From NCBI GenBank assembly GCA_029865675.1, contig JARXAU010000099.1:1-8288 (forward strand): a stretch of 8,288 nt of DNA. Reading direction: 5' to 3'. The stretch comes from Rhodoferax sp. (GTDB lineage: Bacteria; Pseudomonadota; Gammaproteobacteria; Burkholderiales; Burkholderiaceae_C). Position numbers and translations under genes: made by a program. The notes beneath the pieces were generated by a model that saw only the letters and a program-made list of their open reading frames with translations, was not told the origin of the DNA and did no database searches. This document shows positions 1 to 5,755 of the stretch, one piece after another (positions within the stretch are counted from its first letter, which is position 1; each line of letters begins with the position of its first letter).

Positions 1-137
1 CAAACCGCCAAAGGGCGGCAACAGGCCTGAGAAATGACCGGTTGCAGCCCCCAGGAGGCGTAATTGACGCTGGCGTTTCACAAGGTGGGACATATTCGCT
101 TATGCCTAGCTCTCAAACTGAGTTTTGGACATGATCC

Positions 138-248
138 CTAGATCTGGTGGAGCGCTTTAAAACGCGCTCAGAACTGAGCGCCCCAGACCTGGCCACGTTC
201 TACACGCCGGGCGAAAAAGGCTACACCGACTACCCGACTTGCGGCTGA
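138..248 (+). pseudogene. Unrecognised coding remnant
   Basis: An open stretch between an in-frame TGA at 132-134 and a TGA at 246-248 reads like real protein. It contains the segments LVERFKTRSELSAPDLATF and YTPGEKGYTDYP, with natural amino-acid composition and no start codon of its own. It lies directly before the hydrolase remnant but in a different frame (the hydrolase frame begins at 239), so it is either a fragment of a different gene or debris joined at a deletion point. I do not recognise the family. Bases 1-137 show only a short CCGCC/GGCGG inverted repeat (5-18) and no supportable gene. Confidence 0.3.
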
Positions 249-784
249 AGGCGGCCCGCATGGGCGGCTATGTGGCTTGGAAGGCTGCAGTTGACTATTC
301 AGAACGCGTCAGCAAGTTGATATTGGTAGACGCTGCCGGGTACGCCACCACAGCCACTTCGGTTCCGCTTGGTTTCAAGCTCGCGCAAATTCCGATGCTC
401 AGTGGACTGATGGCCAATATCTTGCCGCGCCGGGTCATTGAATCGAGTTTGCGCGATGTGTAGGGCGATCCCTCCAAAATCACCGCCGAACTGGTGGATC
501 GATATTTCGAGCTGACCCTGCGCGCGGGCAATCGGCGGGCATTGCCAGCGCGTTTTGCACAAAACAAGGCCGAGGAGCTTGAAGCCCAGATTCCCCAAAT
601 ACGCCAGCCCACTCTGATAATCTGGGGCGGGCTTGATCGGCTCATACCCCTGGAGAACGCCGAAAGGTTCCCTCGCGATATTGCTCATAGCAGTGTCGTC
701 TTGTCTGATGCCCTGGGGCATGTCGGGCAGGAGGAAGACCCAGTGGCCACAGCGGCTGCGGTGCAAGAGTTTCTGAGTCGCTGA
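239..784 (+). pseudogene. Alpha/beta-hydrolase pseudogene (N-terminus lost, in-frame TAG)
   Basis: This is the C-terminal two thirds of a serine alpha/beta hydrolase. The frame opens at 239 and reads through MGGYVAWK and LILVDAAGY, the strand and helix that follow the nucleophile elbow in this fold. It is stopped by TAG at 461-463 and continues in the same frame to TGA at 782-784. The second part holds the acid-residue loop (IIWGGLDRLIP) and the histidine loop (ALGHVGQEEDP), so two members of the catalytic triad survive. The nucleophile does not: where relatives have G-N/H-S-M/L-G-G, the sequence is AARMGG, with CGC (Arg) in place of a serine codon. About 100 N-terminal residues are also absent, and the bases before 239 are not hydrolase-like. 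The wild-type residue at the TAG was probably Tyr (V-Y-G-D-P in relatives, from memory). With head, nucleophile and continuity all lost, this gene is dead. Confidence 0.85.
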
Positions 785-942
785 ACCGAGCGATCCACTG
801 CGGGTTTTTGCGACCCTGTTGCGTCTGTTGGGCTGCCTTTTTAGCGCAAGCGCTGCAGGCAAGAGAATGGGCCAGCAAGGCGCTTTATGCTGCGATACTT
901 ATCCTCCATCGACTGCGCGCAACCACCAACGAGGAGAAAAAC

Positions 943-1446
943 ATGGACGCCCACGCCCCGCCAGCGGACCGCCACGACCCCGCCCCCACCGACTGGAAGC
1001 ACGACCGCGTGCGCGTGGTGCCGGGGGACCAGCTGGACGGCAATGTGCCGTCCACGCCGGGCATGGACCGCAAAGCGGCCATTAACTTTGCCCGCGTGGG
1101 CGCGCAAAAACTGTGGGCCGGCACAGTGCACATCCACCCCAATGCCAAGACCGGCGCGCACCACCACGGGCCGCTGGAGAGCGTGATTTATGTGGTCAAA
1201 GGCCGGGCGCGCATGCGCTGGGGCAACGCGCTGGAATTTACCGCCGAGGCCGGACCGGGCGACTTTATTTATGTGCCGCCCTTCGTGCCGCACCAAGAAA
1301 TCAACGCCAGTGCCAGCGAGGCGCTGGAATGCGTGCTGTGCCGCAGCGACGGCCAGGCAGTGGCGGTAAATTTGGACATTGAACCTGCCGAGTCGCCGCA
1401 GACTGTGCTTTGGATTGACCCGACGCACCCGCATGGCGGGGTCTGA
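943..1446 (+). CDS. Cupin-domain protein
   Basis: This is a single-domain cupin of 167 residues, a small beta-barrel likely to bind a divalent metal in the cytoplasm; no signal peptide is visible. Cupin motif 1 appears as GAHHHGPLE followed by VIYVVKG (three histidines and a glutamate as candidate metal ligands). Motif 2 appears as GDFIYVPPFVPHQEIN, supplying the fourth ligand histidine. The segment INFARVGAQKLWAGTVHIHP is typical of a widespread, functionally unassigned cupin family with an N-terminal VVPGDQLDGN-like lead. The ATG at 943 is preferred because GAGGAG (931-936) lies at good spacing and the longer frame upstream to 808 reads as non-family sequence. Its end overlaps the start of the transporter gene by 14 bp, implying co-transcription and translational coupling. 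The substrate or enzymatic role is unknown; such cupins can be dioxygenases, isomerases or ligand sensors. Confidence 0.88.
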   Translation: MDAHAPPADRHDPAPTDWKHDRVRVVPGDQLDGNVPSTPGMDRKAAINFARVGAQKLWAGTVHIHPNAKTGAHHHGPLESVIYVVKGRARMRWGNALEFTAEAGPGDFIYVPPFVPHQEINASASEALECVLCRSDGQAVAVNLDIEPAESPQTVLWIDPTHPHGGV

Positions 1447-2386
1447 GTTGGGCGCGCCAGCCAGCCGCGCGCGCGCCAATTTCTTGTGCATGTTGTCCAT
1501 GCTGGTCTGGGCGGTAGGGCTGCCTGCAGCCGACCTGCTGATTGGCCCCGTGCCCCCCTTGCCGCTGACGGCGGCACGCATGGTGATGGCCTCCCTGTGC
1601 CTGTTGCCCTTGTGGTGGTGGCTTGAAGGCACGGCCGCACTGCGCACCGCGCATTGGGGCAAGGCCCTGCTGGTGGGCGGTTGTGGCATTGGCGTGGGCG
1701 CCTTTCTGCTGGTGCTAGGTCAAGGCCGCACCAATGTGGTGACGGTGGCCGTGATCTCTGCGGCCATGCCGGTGGTGGGTATTGCCATTGAGGTGCTGCT
1801 CGACGGGCGAAAACTGACGTGGGCATTGGTAATGGGCGTCTTGCTCAGCCTGGTCGGGAGCGTGATGGCGCTGGGCGGTGCAGGCGACGGATGGAGCTCG
1901 GGCCTGGGCCTAGGCGCACTGCTTTGCTTTGGCTCGGTAGTGCTCTACACGTTGGGCTCGCGCATGACGGTCACGTCTTTTCCGGCACTCAGCCCCTTGG
2001 GCCGCACCACGGTCACCTTAAGCGGTGCGGCCTTGACCACCAGCGTGGCGGCTGGGGTGCACGCCCTGTTGGGCGGCACCGCACCCGACTGGAATGCGCT
2101 CGGGCTCAAAGAGCTGGGGGCGCTGGCAGTTTTTGCCATTGGTGGCCTCGCCATCAGCCAGGTGCTGTGGATCATGTCGATTGGGAGCCTGGGCATCGCC
2201 CTATCGTCGTTGCATGTCAACGCAACGCCGTTTTACGTGATGCTGATCTTGTTTGCGCTGGGCGGCGCTTGGAACTGGACGCAGGCCGCCGCCGCCGCCG
2301 TGGTGGGGCTGGGGGTGTTGGTGGCCCAAGGCCTGGTGCCGCTGCGTCTTGGGGGCAGCGCTGCGCGCTCCTCACTGTCGCCTTAA
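1433..2386 (+). CDS. EamA/DMT-family permease, ten transmembrane helices
   Basis: This inner-membrane exporter of the drug/metabolite transporter superfamily has 317 residues from ATG 1433. Hydrophobic segments cover nearly the whole length in the two-times-five-helix EamA layout. The first repeat starts near residue 16 (FLCMLSMLVWAVGLPAADLL) and ends near VMGVLLSLVGSVMALGG. The second starts at LGLGALLCFGSVVLYTLGSRM, passes the conserved-looking NATPFYVMLILFALGGAWNW stretch and ends at VVGLGVLVAQGLVPL. Length is normal for the family and the frame is unbroken. The start is uncertain: ATG 1433 overlaps the cupin gene by 14 bp and has no clear Shine-Dalgarno, consistent with coupling to cupin translation; ATG 1490 would remove the cytoplasmic head and cut close to helix 1. 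The substrate cannot be predicted from sequence. A second, ruined EamA gene lies at 3274-3684 on the other strand. Confidence 0.88.
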   Translation: MAGSELGAPASRARANFLCMLSMLVWAVGLPAADLLIGPVPPLPLTAARMVMASLCLLPLWWWLEGTAALRTAHWGKALLVGGCGIGVGAFLLVLGQGRTNVVTVAVISAAMPVVGIAIEVLLDGRKLTWALVMGVLLSLVGSVMALGGAGDGWSSGLGLGALLCFGSVVLYTLGSRMTVTSFPALSPLGRTTVTLSGAALTTSVAAGVHALLGGTAPDWNALGLKELGALAVFAIGGLAISQVLWIMSIGSLGIALSSLHVNATPFYVMLILFALGGAWNWTQAAAAAVVGLGVLVAQGLVPLRLGGSAARSSLSP

Positions 2387-2399
2387 GCGCTGGCCCTGT

Positions 2400-2446
2400 C
2401 ACTTGCGCAATTGGGTGACCCAGCGCAAGTGGTTTAACTTGTTTGT
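2400..2446 (+). terminator. Stem-loop terminator after the cupin-permease pair
   Basis: A perfect 9-bp inverted repeat, CACTTGCGC (2400-2408) with GCGCAAGTG (2423-2431), encloses a second small inverted repeat TGGG/CCCA (2412-2415, 2419-2422) that would stack on the main stem with an AAT bulge. It is followed by the T-rich stretch TTTAACTTGTTTGTTT. It starts 14 bp past the permease stop codon. The tail is interrupted, so termination may be partial. Confidence 0.7.
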
Positions 2447-2467
2447 TTGCTAGGGTCTGGCCCTCGC

Positions 2468-2494
2468 CCAAGCGGCGATTGCCTTGGCCTTTTT
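2468..2494 (+). terminator. Second, weaker terminator-like hairpin
   Basis: CCAAG (2468-2472) pairs with CTTGG (2483-2487) around a 10-base loop, followed by CCTTTTTG. The stem is only 5 bp, so this is a minor backup to the stem-loop at 2400-2446, or chance. Confidence 0.3.
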
Positions 2495-2530
2495 GCGCAC
2501 CACCCTGTGTCCATTACCGAAAGGCTTTTT

Positions 2531-3285
2531 ATGCGGTTACGCGAGCGCGTTGTCTGTGCCTTGATGGGCCTGGTTTTCACCTTTCCAGAATATTGTTTGG
2601 CCCAAGATAAGCGCGTTGATAGCCGAATTGATAACCGCATTGACACCATCCGCTCCGACGCGCCCGAACTGGCCCGGTACGGCACGTTCGCAGTCGGCGT
2701 AAAAACCGCCGAGCTAAGCCACCCTCAGCAGCTCGACATTGCCAAGTACAAGGCCGGCGCGCCGATGCCGGTCTACGACCGACCGCTCACCGTGGAGGTG
2801 TGGTACCCCGCCCAACTCGCCGTCGGCCAGGCGCCGGGCGGCAGCTTGCGCGCCATCATCCGCGATGGCCAGGCCGAAGTCAGCTTGCGCGGCCGCGCGG
2901 TGCGCGATGCAGCGCCTGCGCCCGCCGGTGGGCCTTTCCCGCCGCTGATCGTCTCGCATGGCTACCCAGGCAACCGCTTTTTGCTCAGCCACCTGGCCGA
3001 GAACATGGCCAGCAAAGGCTATGTGGTCGCCTCCATCGACCACACCGACAGCACCTACGACAGCCAAGGCCCGCCGGCGGGCTTGGCGCGGTCAACGCCC
3101 CGCGCTACGTGTTGACCTTGGAGAACGCCAACCACACCGCCGGCGCCCCCATGCCCGCGCCCCTTGAGACCTCGACGCCCGTAGCCCACCTGAACTTTGT
3201 ACCGGCCGACCATTACAGCGACGCGGTGTGGGACAACCGGGAGGGACTTTCAAGATGGGGGTGCTGCGCACCTTCATGCACGTGA
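2531..3285 (+). pseudogene. PAF-acetylhydrolase/dienelactone-hydrolase-like pseudogene (internal deletion, frameshift)
   Basis: This is the remnant of a secreted alpha/beta hydrolase of the platelet-activating-factor acetylhydrolase group. The ATG at 2531 follows GAAAGG (2519-2524). Residues 1-24 form a signal peptide (hydrophobic ALMGLVFTF, then CLAQ). The N-terminal part is well preserved: YDRPLTVEVWYPA, then PLIVSHGYPGNRFLLSHLAE (oxyanion region) and GYVVASIDHTDSTY. Near 3083-3095 the reading frame jumps. The original frame ends at TGA 3113-3115 after a short nonsense tail, while the adjacent frame carries the family's C-terminal part (VNAPRYVLTLENANH, then HYSDAVWDN) to about 3237, then about 15 unrelated codons to TGA 3283-3285. 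The missing middle, by memory of full-length relatives of roughly 400-plus residues, includes the G-x-S-x-G nucleophile. The last helix is also lost. No active enzyme can be made. Confidence 0.82.
2612..2647 (+). repeat. Three imperfect 12-bp tandem repeats in the hydrolase remnant
   Basis: Units CGCGTTGATAGC, CGAATTGATAAC and CGCATTGACACC (2612-2623, 2624-2635, 2636-2647) encode RVDS-RIDN-RIDT just after the signal peptide. The spacing is exact and in frame. It looks like a local duplication in the linker between the signal peptide and the hydrolase domain. Confidence 0.75.
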
Positions 3286-3684
3286 GGCCGCGCGCCGCTG
3301 CTCGCGCCGCGCGATCCACACCGTAGACGCCAAAATCACCAGTGCCCCCAGCACCCCGGCGGTGGCAAAACCCAGCCATTGCCAGGGCGCCGGGTTGCTC
3401 TAGTGCAGCAGCCCCAGGGGCAGGCTCAGCAGCGTGACAGAGAGCGCCTGCCACAGCACGATGACGCCGGGGCTCTCGGTGCGCGTCAGGCTTTTGGTCA
3501 TCAAAAACGAGGCGGCAAAAATCGGCGACGACGCCAGCATGAGCGGCGGATACCAGCCGCCCTTGCCGGTGAGCTGGGGCGCAATCACCACCAGCACCCC
3601 GGCAGAGCCGAACAGGGCGGCCACCCAGCGAGAACCCAAAGAGAAGTAAGCGACTGAAAGAATATGCATTCCCGGCCCGCTCAA
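3274..3684 (-). pseudogene. EamA/DMT transporter pseudogene (truncated, in-frame TAG, internal deletion)
   Basis: Read on the minus strand, this is part of a drug/metabolite transporter: AYFSLGSRWVAALFGSAGVL, then a periplasm-facing GKGGWYPP turn, then MLASSPIFAASFLMTKSLT and GVIVLWQALSVTLLSLPLGLL. A TAG at 3402-3400 interrupts the frame where relatives probably have Trp (H-W-x-x-P, from memory). The same frame resumes with SNPAPWQWLGFATAGVLG and then runs straight into the family's C-terminal end, VILASTVWIARREQRR, finishing at TGA 3276-3274. About half the protein is gone: the first helices (nothing EamA-like lies before about 3660 on this strand) and roughly two helices between GVLG and VILAST. 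Only a TTG at 3684 is available as a start. Its end overlaps the end of the broken hydrolase on the plus strand by 12 bp. Not functional. Confidence 0.85.
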
Positions 3685-3743
3685 GCCAGTCGCGGAACAC
3701 TCAAGGGTTCAGATCACACCGGACTGGAGCGAGTTAGCCTGCA

Positions 3744-4592
3744 CTACCAGGCAACAAGTGTGCGCGAGCGCCCCAGCGTCCAGGTAAGTCCCACGCCCAA
3801 TGAGGGGCTGCGGTTTTGCAAGGCCAAAGGACTGTCTGTATTTGCACCCAGACCGTAGTAGTCCAGGCGCGCATAGCCAAAAAACCGTACATCCGGTGTC
3901 AAACTCTTGCTGGTGCCCAGGCTGGCGCGTGCGCTGATCAGGCCCGAGCGCGCCTCAAAAGAGGGACGCGACGCGGTGGCATAGTCCGCAGGCACCCCAT
4001 AAAGAAATTGGTTGACCTGCTGATCGCCCCAGGTGAATCCGGCCTTGGCGTTCAGGCTCCAACCTGCGCCAATGTTGGCGCCTTCAAGCGCCAGTGCGGG
4101 CTCGAACACCCAACCCTGGCTGCGCGCCCCACCATTGAACTCCACCACATTGCGCAGTGGCAATTCCAGCCCCCATCGAAACCCGGGCCAAGGACGCCCA
4201 AGATCGACTTTCAGCCGGGGACCGAACTCAAGAAGGGTGCCTAGATCAGGCATACCCTGGCGCGCGGCGATGTCTTGAGATGACGCGGGAAAAGACCCGC
4301 TCACGCCCACATCAAGTTCATATCCAGGCGCCAAACGCAAGTGCGCATTGATTCCTTCGCGGCCCACCTGCAGCCGCTCTCCGCGGTAAATCAGGTAGGG
4401 CAACACCAGTTGGCGTGTGAAGCGCTCGGCCGAGGCGGGATACGCAGGACTGCTGAGCGCACCCGCAATCACGCCAAGCTCCCACTGCGGCAAACCTGCC
4501 GAGTCAGACTGCGCACAGGCCACGCCTTGGCACAAACACCAGGCCACCATGGCACCGAACACGGGCGAGTAAGACAAAAGCAAATTCTTCAT
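3744..4592 (-). CDS. MipA/OmpV-family outer-membrane protein
   Basis: An outer-membrane beta-barrel of 282 residues, normal for the MipA/OmpV family. Residues 1-27 form a Sec signal peptide (hydrophobic core FGAMVAWCLCQGV, cleavage after ACA before Gln28). Recognisable family features are LGVIAGALSSPAYPASAE near the mature N-terminus, LPYLIYRGERLQVGREGI next, PDLGTLLEFGPRLKVDL in the middle, and alternating polar/hydrophobic strands ending in SPSLGVGLTWTL. E. coli MipA is a scaffold for murein enzymes; OmpV-type proteins respond to salt or metal in some species. The role here is unknown. It lies 94 bp downstream of nhaR on the same strand and may be co-transcribed with it. The Shine-Dalgarno before the ATG is poor, and a six-codon open frame with AGGAGA lies just upstream (4634-4614). 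Confidence 0.88.
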   Translation of the reverse strand: MKNLLLSYSPVFGAMVAWCLCQGVACAQSDSAGLPQWELGVIAGALSSPAYPASAERFTRQLVLPYLIYRGERLQVGREGINAHLRLAPGYELDVGVSGSFPASSQDIAARQGMPDLGTLLEFGPRLKVDLGRPWPGFRWGLELPLRNVVEFNGGARSQGWVFEPALALEGANIGAGWSLNAKAGFTWGDQQVNQFLYGVPADYATASRPSFEARSGLISARASLGTSKSLTPDVRFFGYARLDYYGLGANTDSPLALQNRSPSLGVGLTWTLGRSRTLVAW

Positions 4593-4613
4593 AGGAGCGA
4601 CCTGAGGATCGAC

Positions 4614-4634
4614 TTAAATCTGGTGTGTGGGCAT
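4614..4634 (-). other. Possible six-codon leader peptide before the MipA/OmpV gene
   Basis: On the minus strand, AGGAGACA is followed directly by ATG (4634-4632) and codons for MPTHQI, then TAA (4616-4614). This start is in the same frame as the MipA/OmpV start 42 bases downstream, which itself has no good ribosome-binding site. It may be a translated leader coupling ribosomes to the barrel gene, or an abandoned start. It rests on the ribosome-site match alone. Confidence 0.25.
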
Positions 4635-4686
4635 TGTCTCCTAGCAGGATAACTGGGTGCCACCTGTAGGGCCCACAACTTCCTAT

Positions 4687-5580
4687 TCATCCGAACAACT
4701 GCCCTCGCGCTGCATCGGTGATTGCCATGACGCAGGGGTGGGTGATGCGCCGTTCCACAGAAACCGCAAAAAACTCTTCCACCAGTTCGTCGCTGCGGCC
4801 TACGCACTGCACGCCAAACTGGGCCAACGTCTCCATCTCCATCACGCTCGGCACCATGAACACGCCGCCGCCTTGGCGACCGAAAGCGGTCATGAGAGCA
4901 ACGTCGTCAAACTCACCCACGATGCGCGGCGCCAGGTCGTGCCGGGTAAACCATGACTCCAACTGCGGGCGCACCGATGCCTGGGCGCCCGGAAGAAGCA
5001 TGGGCATGCCACGCAGACAGCCCGGAAAGTCCCCACGCAACTGCTTCGCCAGCGCCTCTGTGGCACAAAAAGACATGCTGCTGCGCCCCAGCGCGTGGTT
5101 GAACGCCCGCACGCTGGTGCGCCGGGCCATAGGCTCGTCGGCGATAACCAGGTCCAAACGGTTGATGGCTAGGCGCGACAGCAAATCCGCAAATTTGCCC
5201 TCGCTGGCCACCAAGCGCACGGGCAGTCCCAAACCCAGCGCGGGCTCCAGCAGCCGGTAGGCGACAGACTTGTTGACCGCGTCAGCCACTCCAACGCGAA
5301 ACTCCACCTCAGGCTGGCCGCCGTGTGCCTGGCGCACTGCCGACTCCAACTCGCTGCCTGACGCAAAAATCTGGTCCGCATAGCCCAGCGCCACGCGACC
5401 GGCCTCCGTGAGGACCATCGTCCTACCGCTTTTTTGGAACAGCTTGCGACCCAAGCTTTCTTCAAGTAGCCGGATTTGCCCAGACAGGGTTTGCGGCGTG
5501 ATGTGCAACTGTGCTCCGGCACGCATCACGCCACCGGCCTTGGCAGTAACCCAAAAGTAGTGCAGGTGTTTGAAGTTCAT
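4687..5580 (-). CDS. nhaR: LysR-family transcriptional activator NhaR
   Basis: A LysR-type regulator of 297 residues, close to E. coli NhaR (about 300). The winged helix-turn-helix covers roughly residues 1-60: MNFKHLHYFWVTAKAGGVMR, then LHITPQTLSGQIRLLEESLG (recognition helix) and KLFQKSGR. The opening (N-x-x-H-L-x-Y-F-W) and PQT-x-S/T-GQIR are hallmarks of NhaR within the LysR family. The effector domain shares FRVGVADAVNKS, LDLVIADEP, FPGCL, LLPGAQA, GEFDDVALMTAFG and an ERRITHPCV-like end with NhaR as I remember it. In E. coli NhaR activates the Na+/H+ antiporter gene nhaA in response to sodium. Here no antiporter lies in the window; the neighbours are a MipA/OmpV barrel downstream and a divergent Rrf2 regulator. 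The start is fixed by family alignment, as no Shine-Dalgarno precedes it. A LysR-type T-N11-A site lies 41-53 bp upstream. Confidence 0.9.
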   Translation of the reverse strand: MNFKHLHYFWVTAKAGGVMRAGAQLHITPQTLSGQIRLLEESLGRKLFQKSGRTMVLTEAGRVALGYADQIFASGSELESAVRQAHGGQPEVEFRVGVADAVNKSVAYRLLEPALGLGLPVRLVASEGKFADLLSRLAINRLDLVIADEPMARRTSVRAFNHALGRSSMSFCATEALAKQLRGDFPGCLRGMPMLLPGAQASVRPQLESWFTRHDLAPRIVGEFDDVALMTAFGRQGGGVFMVPSVMEMETLAQFGVQCVGRSDELVEEFFAVSVERRITHPCVMAITDAARGQLFG

Positions 5581-5609
5581 TACGGAGGTGTGTGGTTGGG
5601 ATTCAGGGA

Positions 5610-5667
5610 CGAAGATCGCTTCGATTTATTCGAAGTAAAAATCTCGCAAATACGAATTTACACGAAG
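5610..5667. promoter_or_regulatory. Phased CGAA motifs with a LysR-type T-N11-A palindrome
   Basis: CTTCGA-N5-TCGAAG (5619-5635) is a perfect inverted repeat that contains TCGA-N5-TCGA, exactly the T-N11-A form of LysR-family sites. CGAA tetramers begin at 5610, 5631, 5653 and 5663, spaced 21, 22 and 10 bp, so they fall near one face of the helix; CGAAG at 5610-5614 and CTTCG at 5619-5623 add a second, nested inverted repeat. The location, 30 bp or more upstream of nhaR and overlapping the rrf2-side promoter, fits autoregulation by NhaR and control of the divergent gene. The assignment to NhaR is inference. Confidence 0.55.
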
Positions 5668-5685
5668 AATAAGCGCTTTTACATT
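5657..5685 (+). promoter_or_regulatory. Sigma-70 promoter candidate for the Rrf2-like gene
   Basis: TTTACA (5657-5662) and TACATT (5680-5685) are separated by exactly 17 bp, matching the -35 consensus at 5 of 6 and the -10 at 4 of 6 positions. The -10 element ends 70 bp before the ATG at 5756. The -35 box overlaps the last of the CGAA motifs, so a protein bound there could control access. Confidence 0.5.
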
Positions 5686-5755
5686 TAGGGCACTAGGGTG
5701 CGCTTTGCGCTGCCCGCTGCTACGTGCCAACAGGCGCGCTTTTTAGGAGACCGGT

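Noticed and set aside
843..854. AGCGC-AA-GCGCT inverted repeat before the cupin gene as an operator
   Set aside because: Only 5 bp arms of the commonest GC-rich word; no promoter elements with correct spacing around it. Bases 785-942 otherwise show only the cupin ribosome site.
299..862. 187-codon minus-strand frame opposite the hydrolase remnant
   Set aside because: The plus strand has clear hydrolase motifs here; the antisense frame shows none.
841..1689. 282-codon open frame on the minus strand
   Set aside because: Lies antisense across the cupin gene and the start of the permease; its Arg/His/Ala-rich composition is typical of a shadow frame in GC-rich DNA, with no family motif or ribosome site.
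1819..2418. 199-codon plus-strand frame within the permease gene
   Set aside because: Arg/Gly/His-rich shadow of the EamA coding frame, with no hydrophobic segments or motifs.
461..3402. TAG codons inside two otherwise coding frames (461-463 plus; 3402-3400 minus) as possible recoding or amber suppression
   Set aside because: Both genes also lack their heads, and one has an internal deletion. TAG ends the apparently intact MipA/OmpV gene at 3746-3744, so it is a working stop here.
3092..3700. 202-codon minus-strand frame across the transporter remnant
   Set aside because: The EamA motifs are in a different minus-strand frame (3274-3684); this frame gives Ala/Gly/Arg-rich nonsense.
3685..3743. 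Possible terminator for the MipA/OmpV gene
   Set aside because: Two CTCAAG copies are present but as direct repeats, so they cannot form a stem, and there is no T-run on the minus strand.
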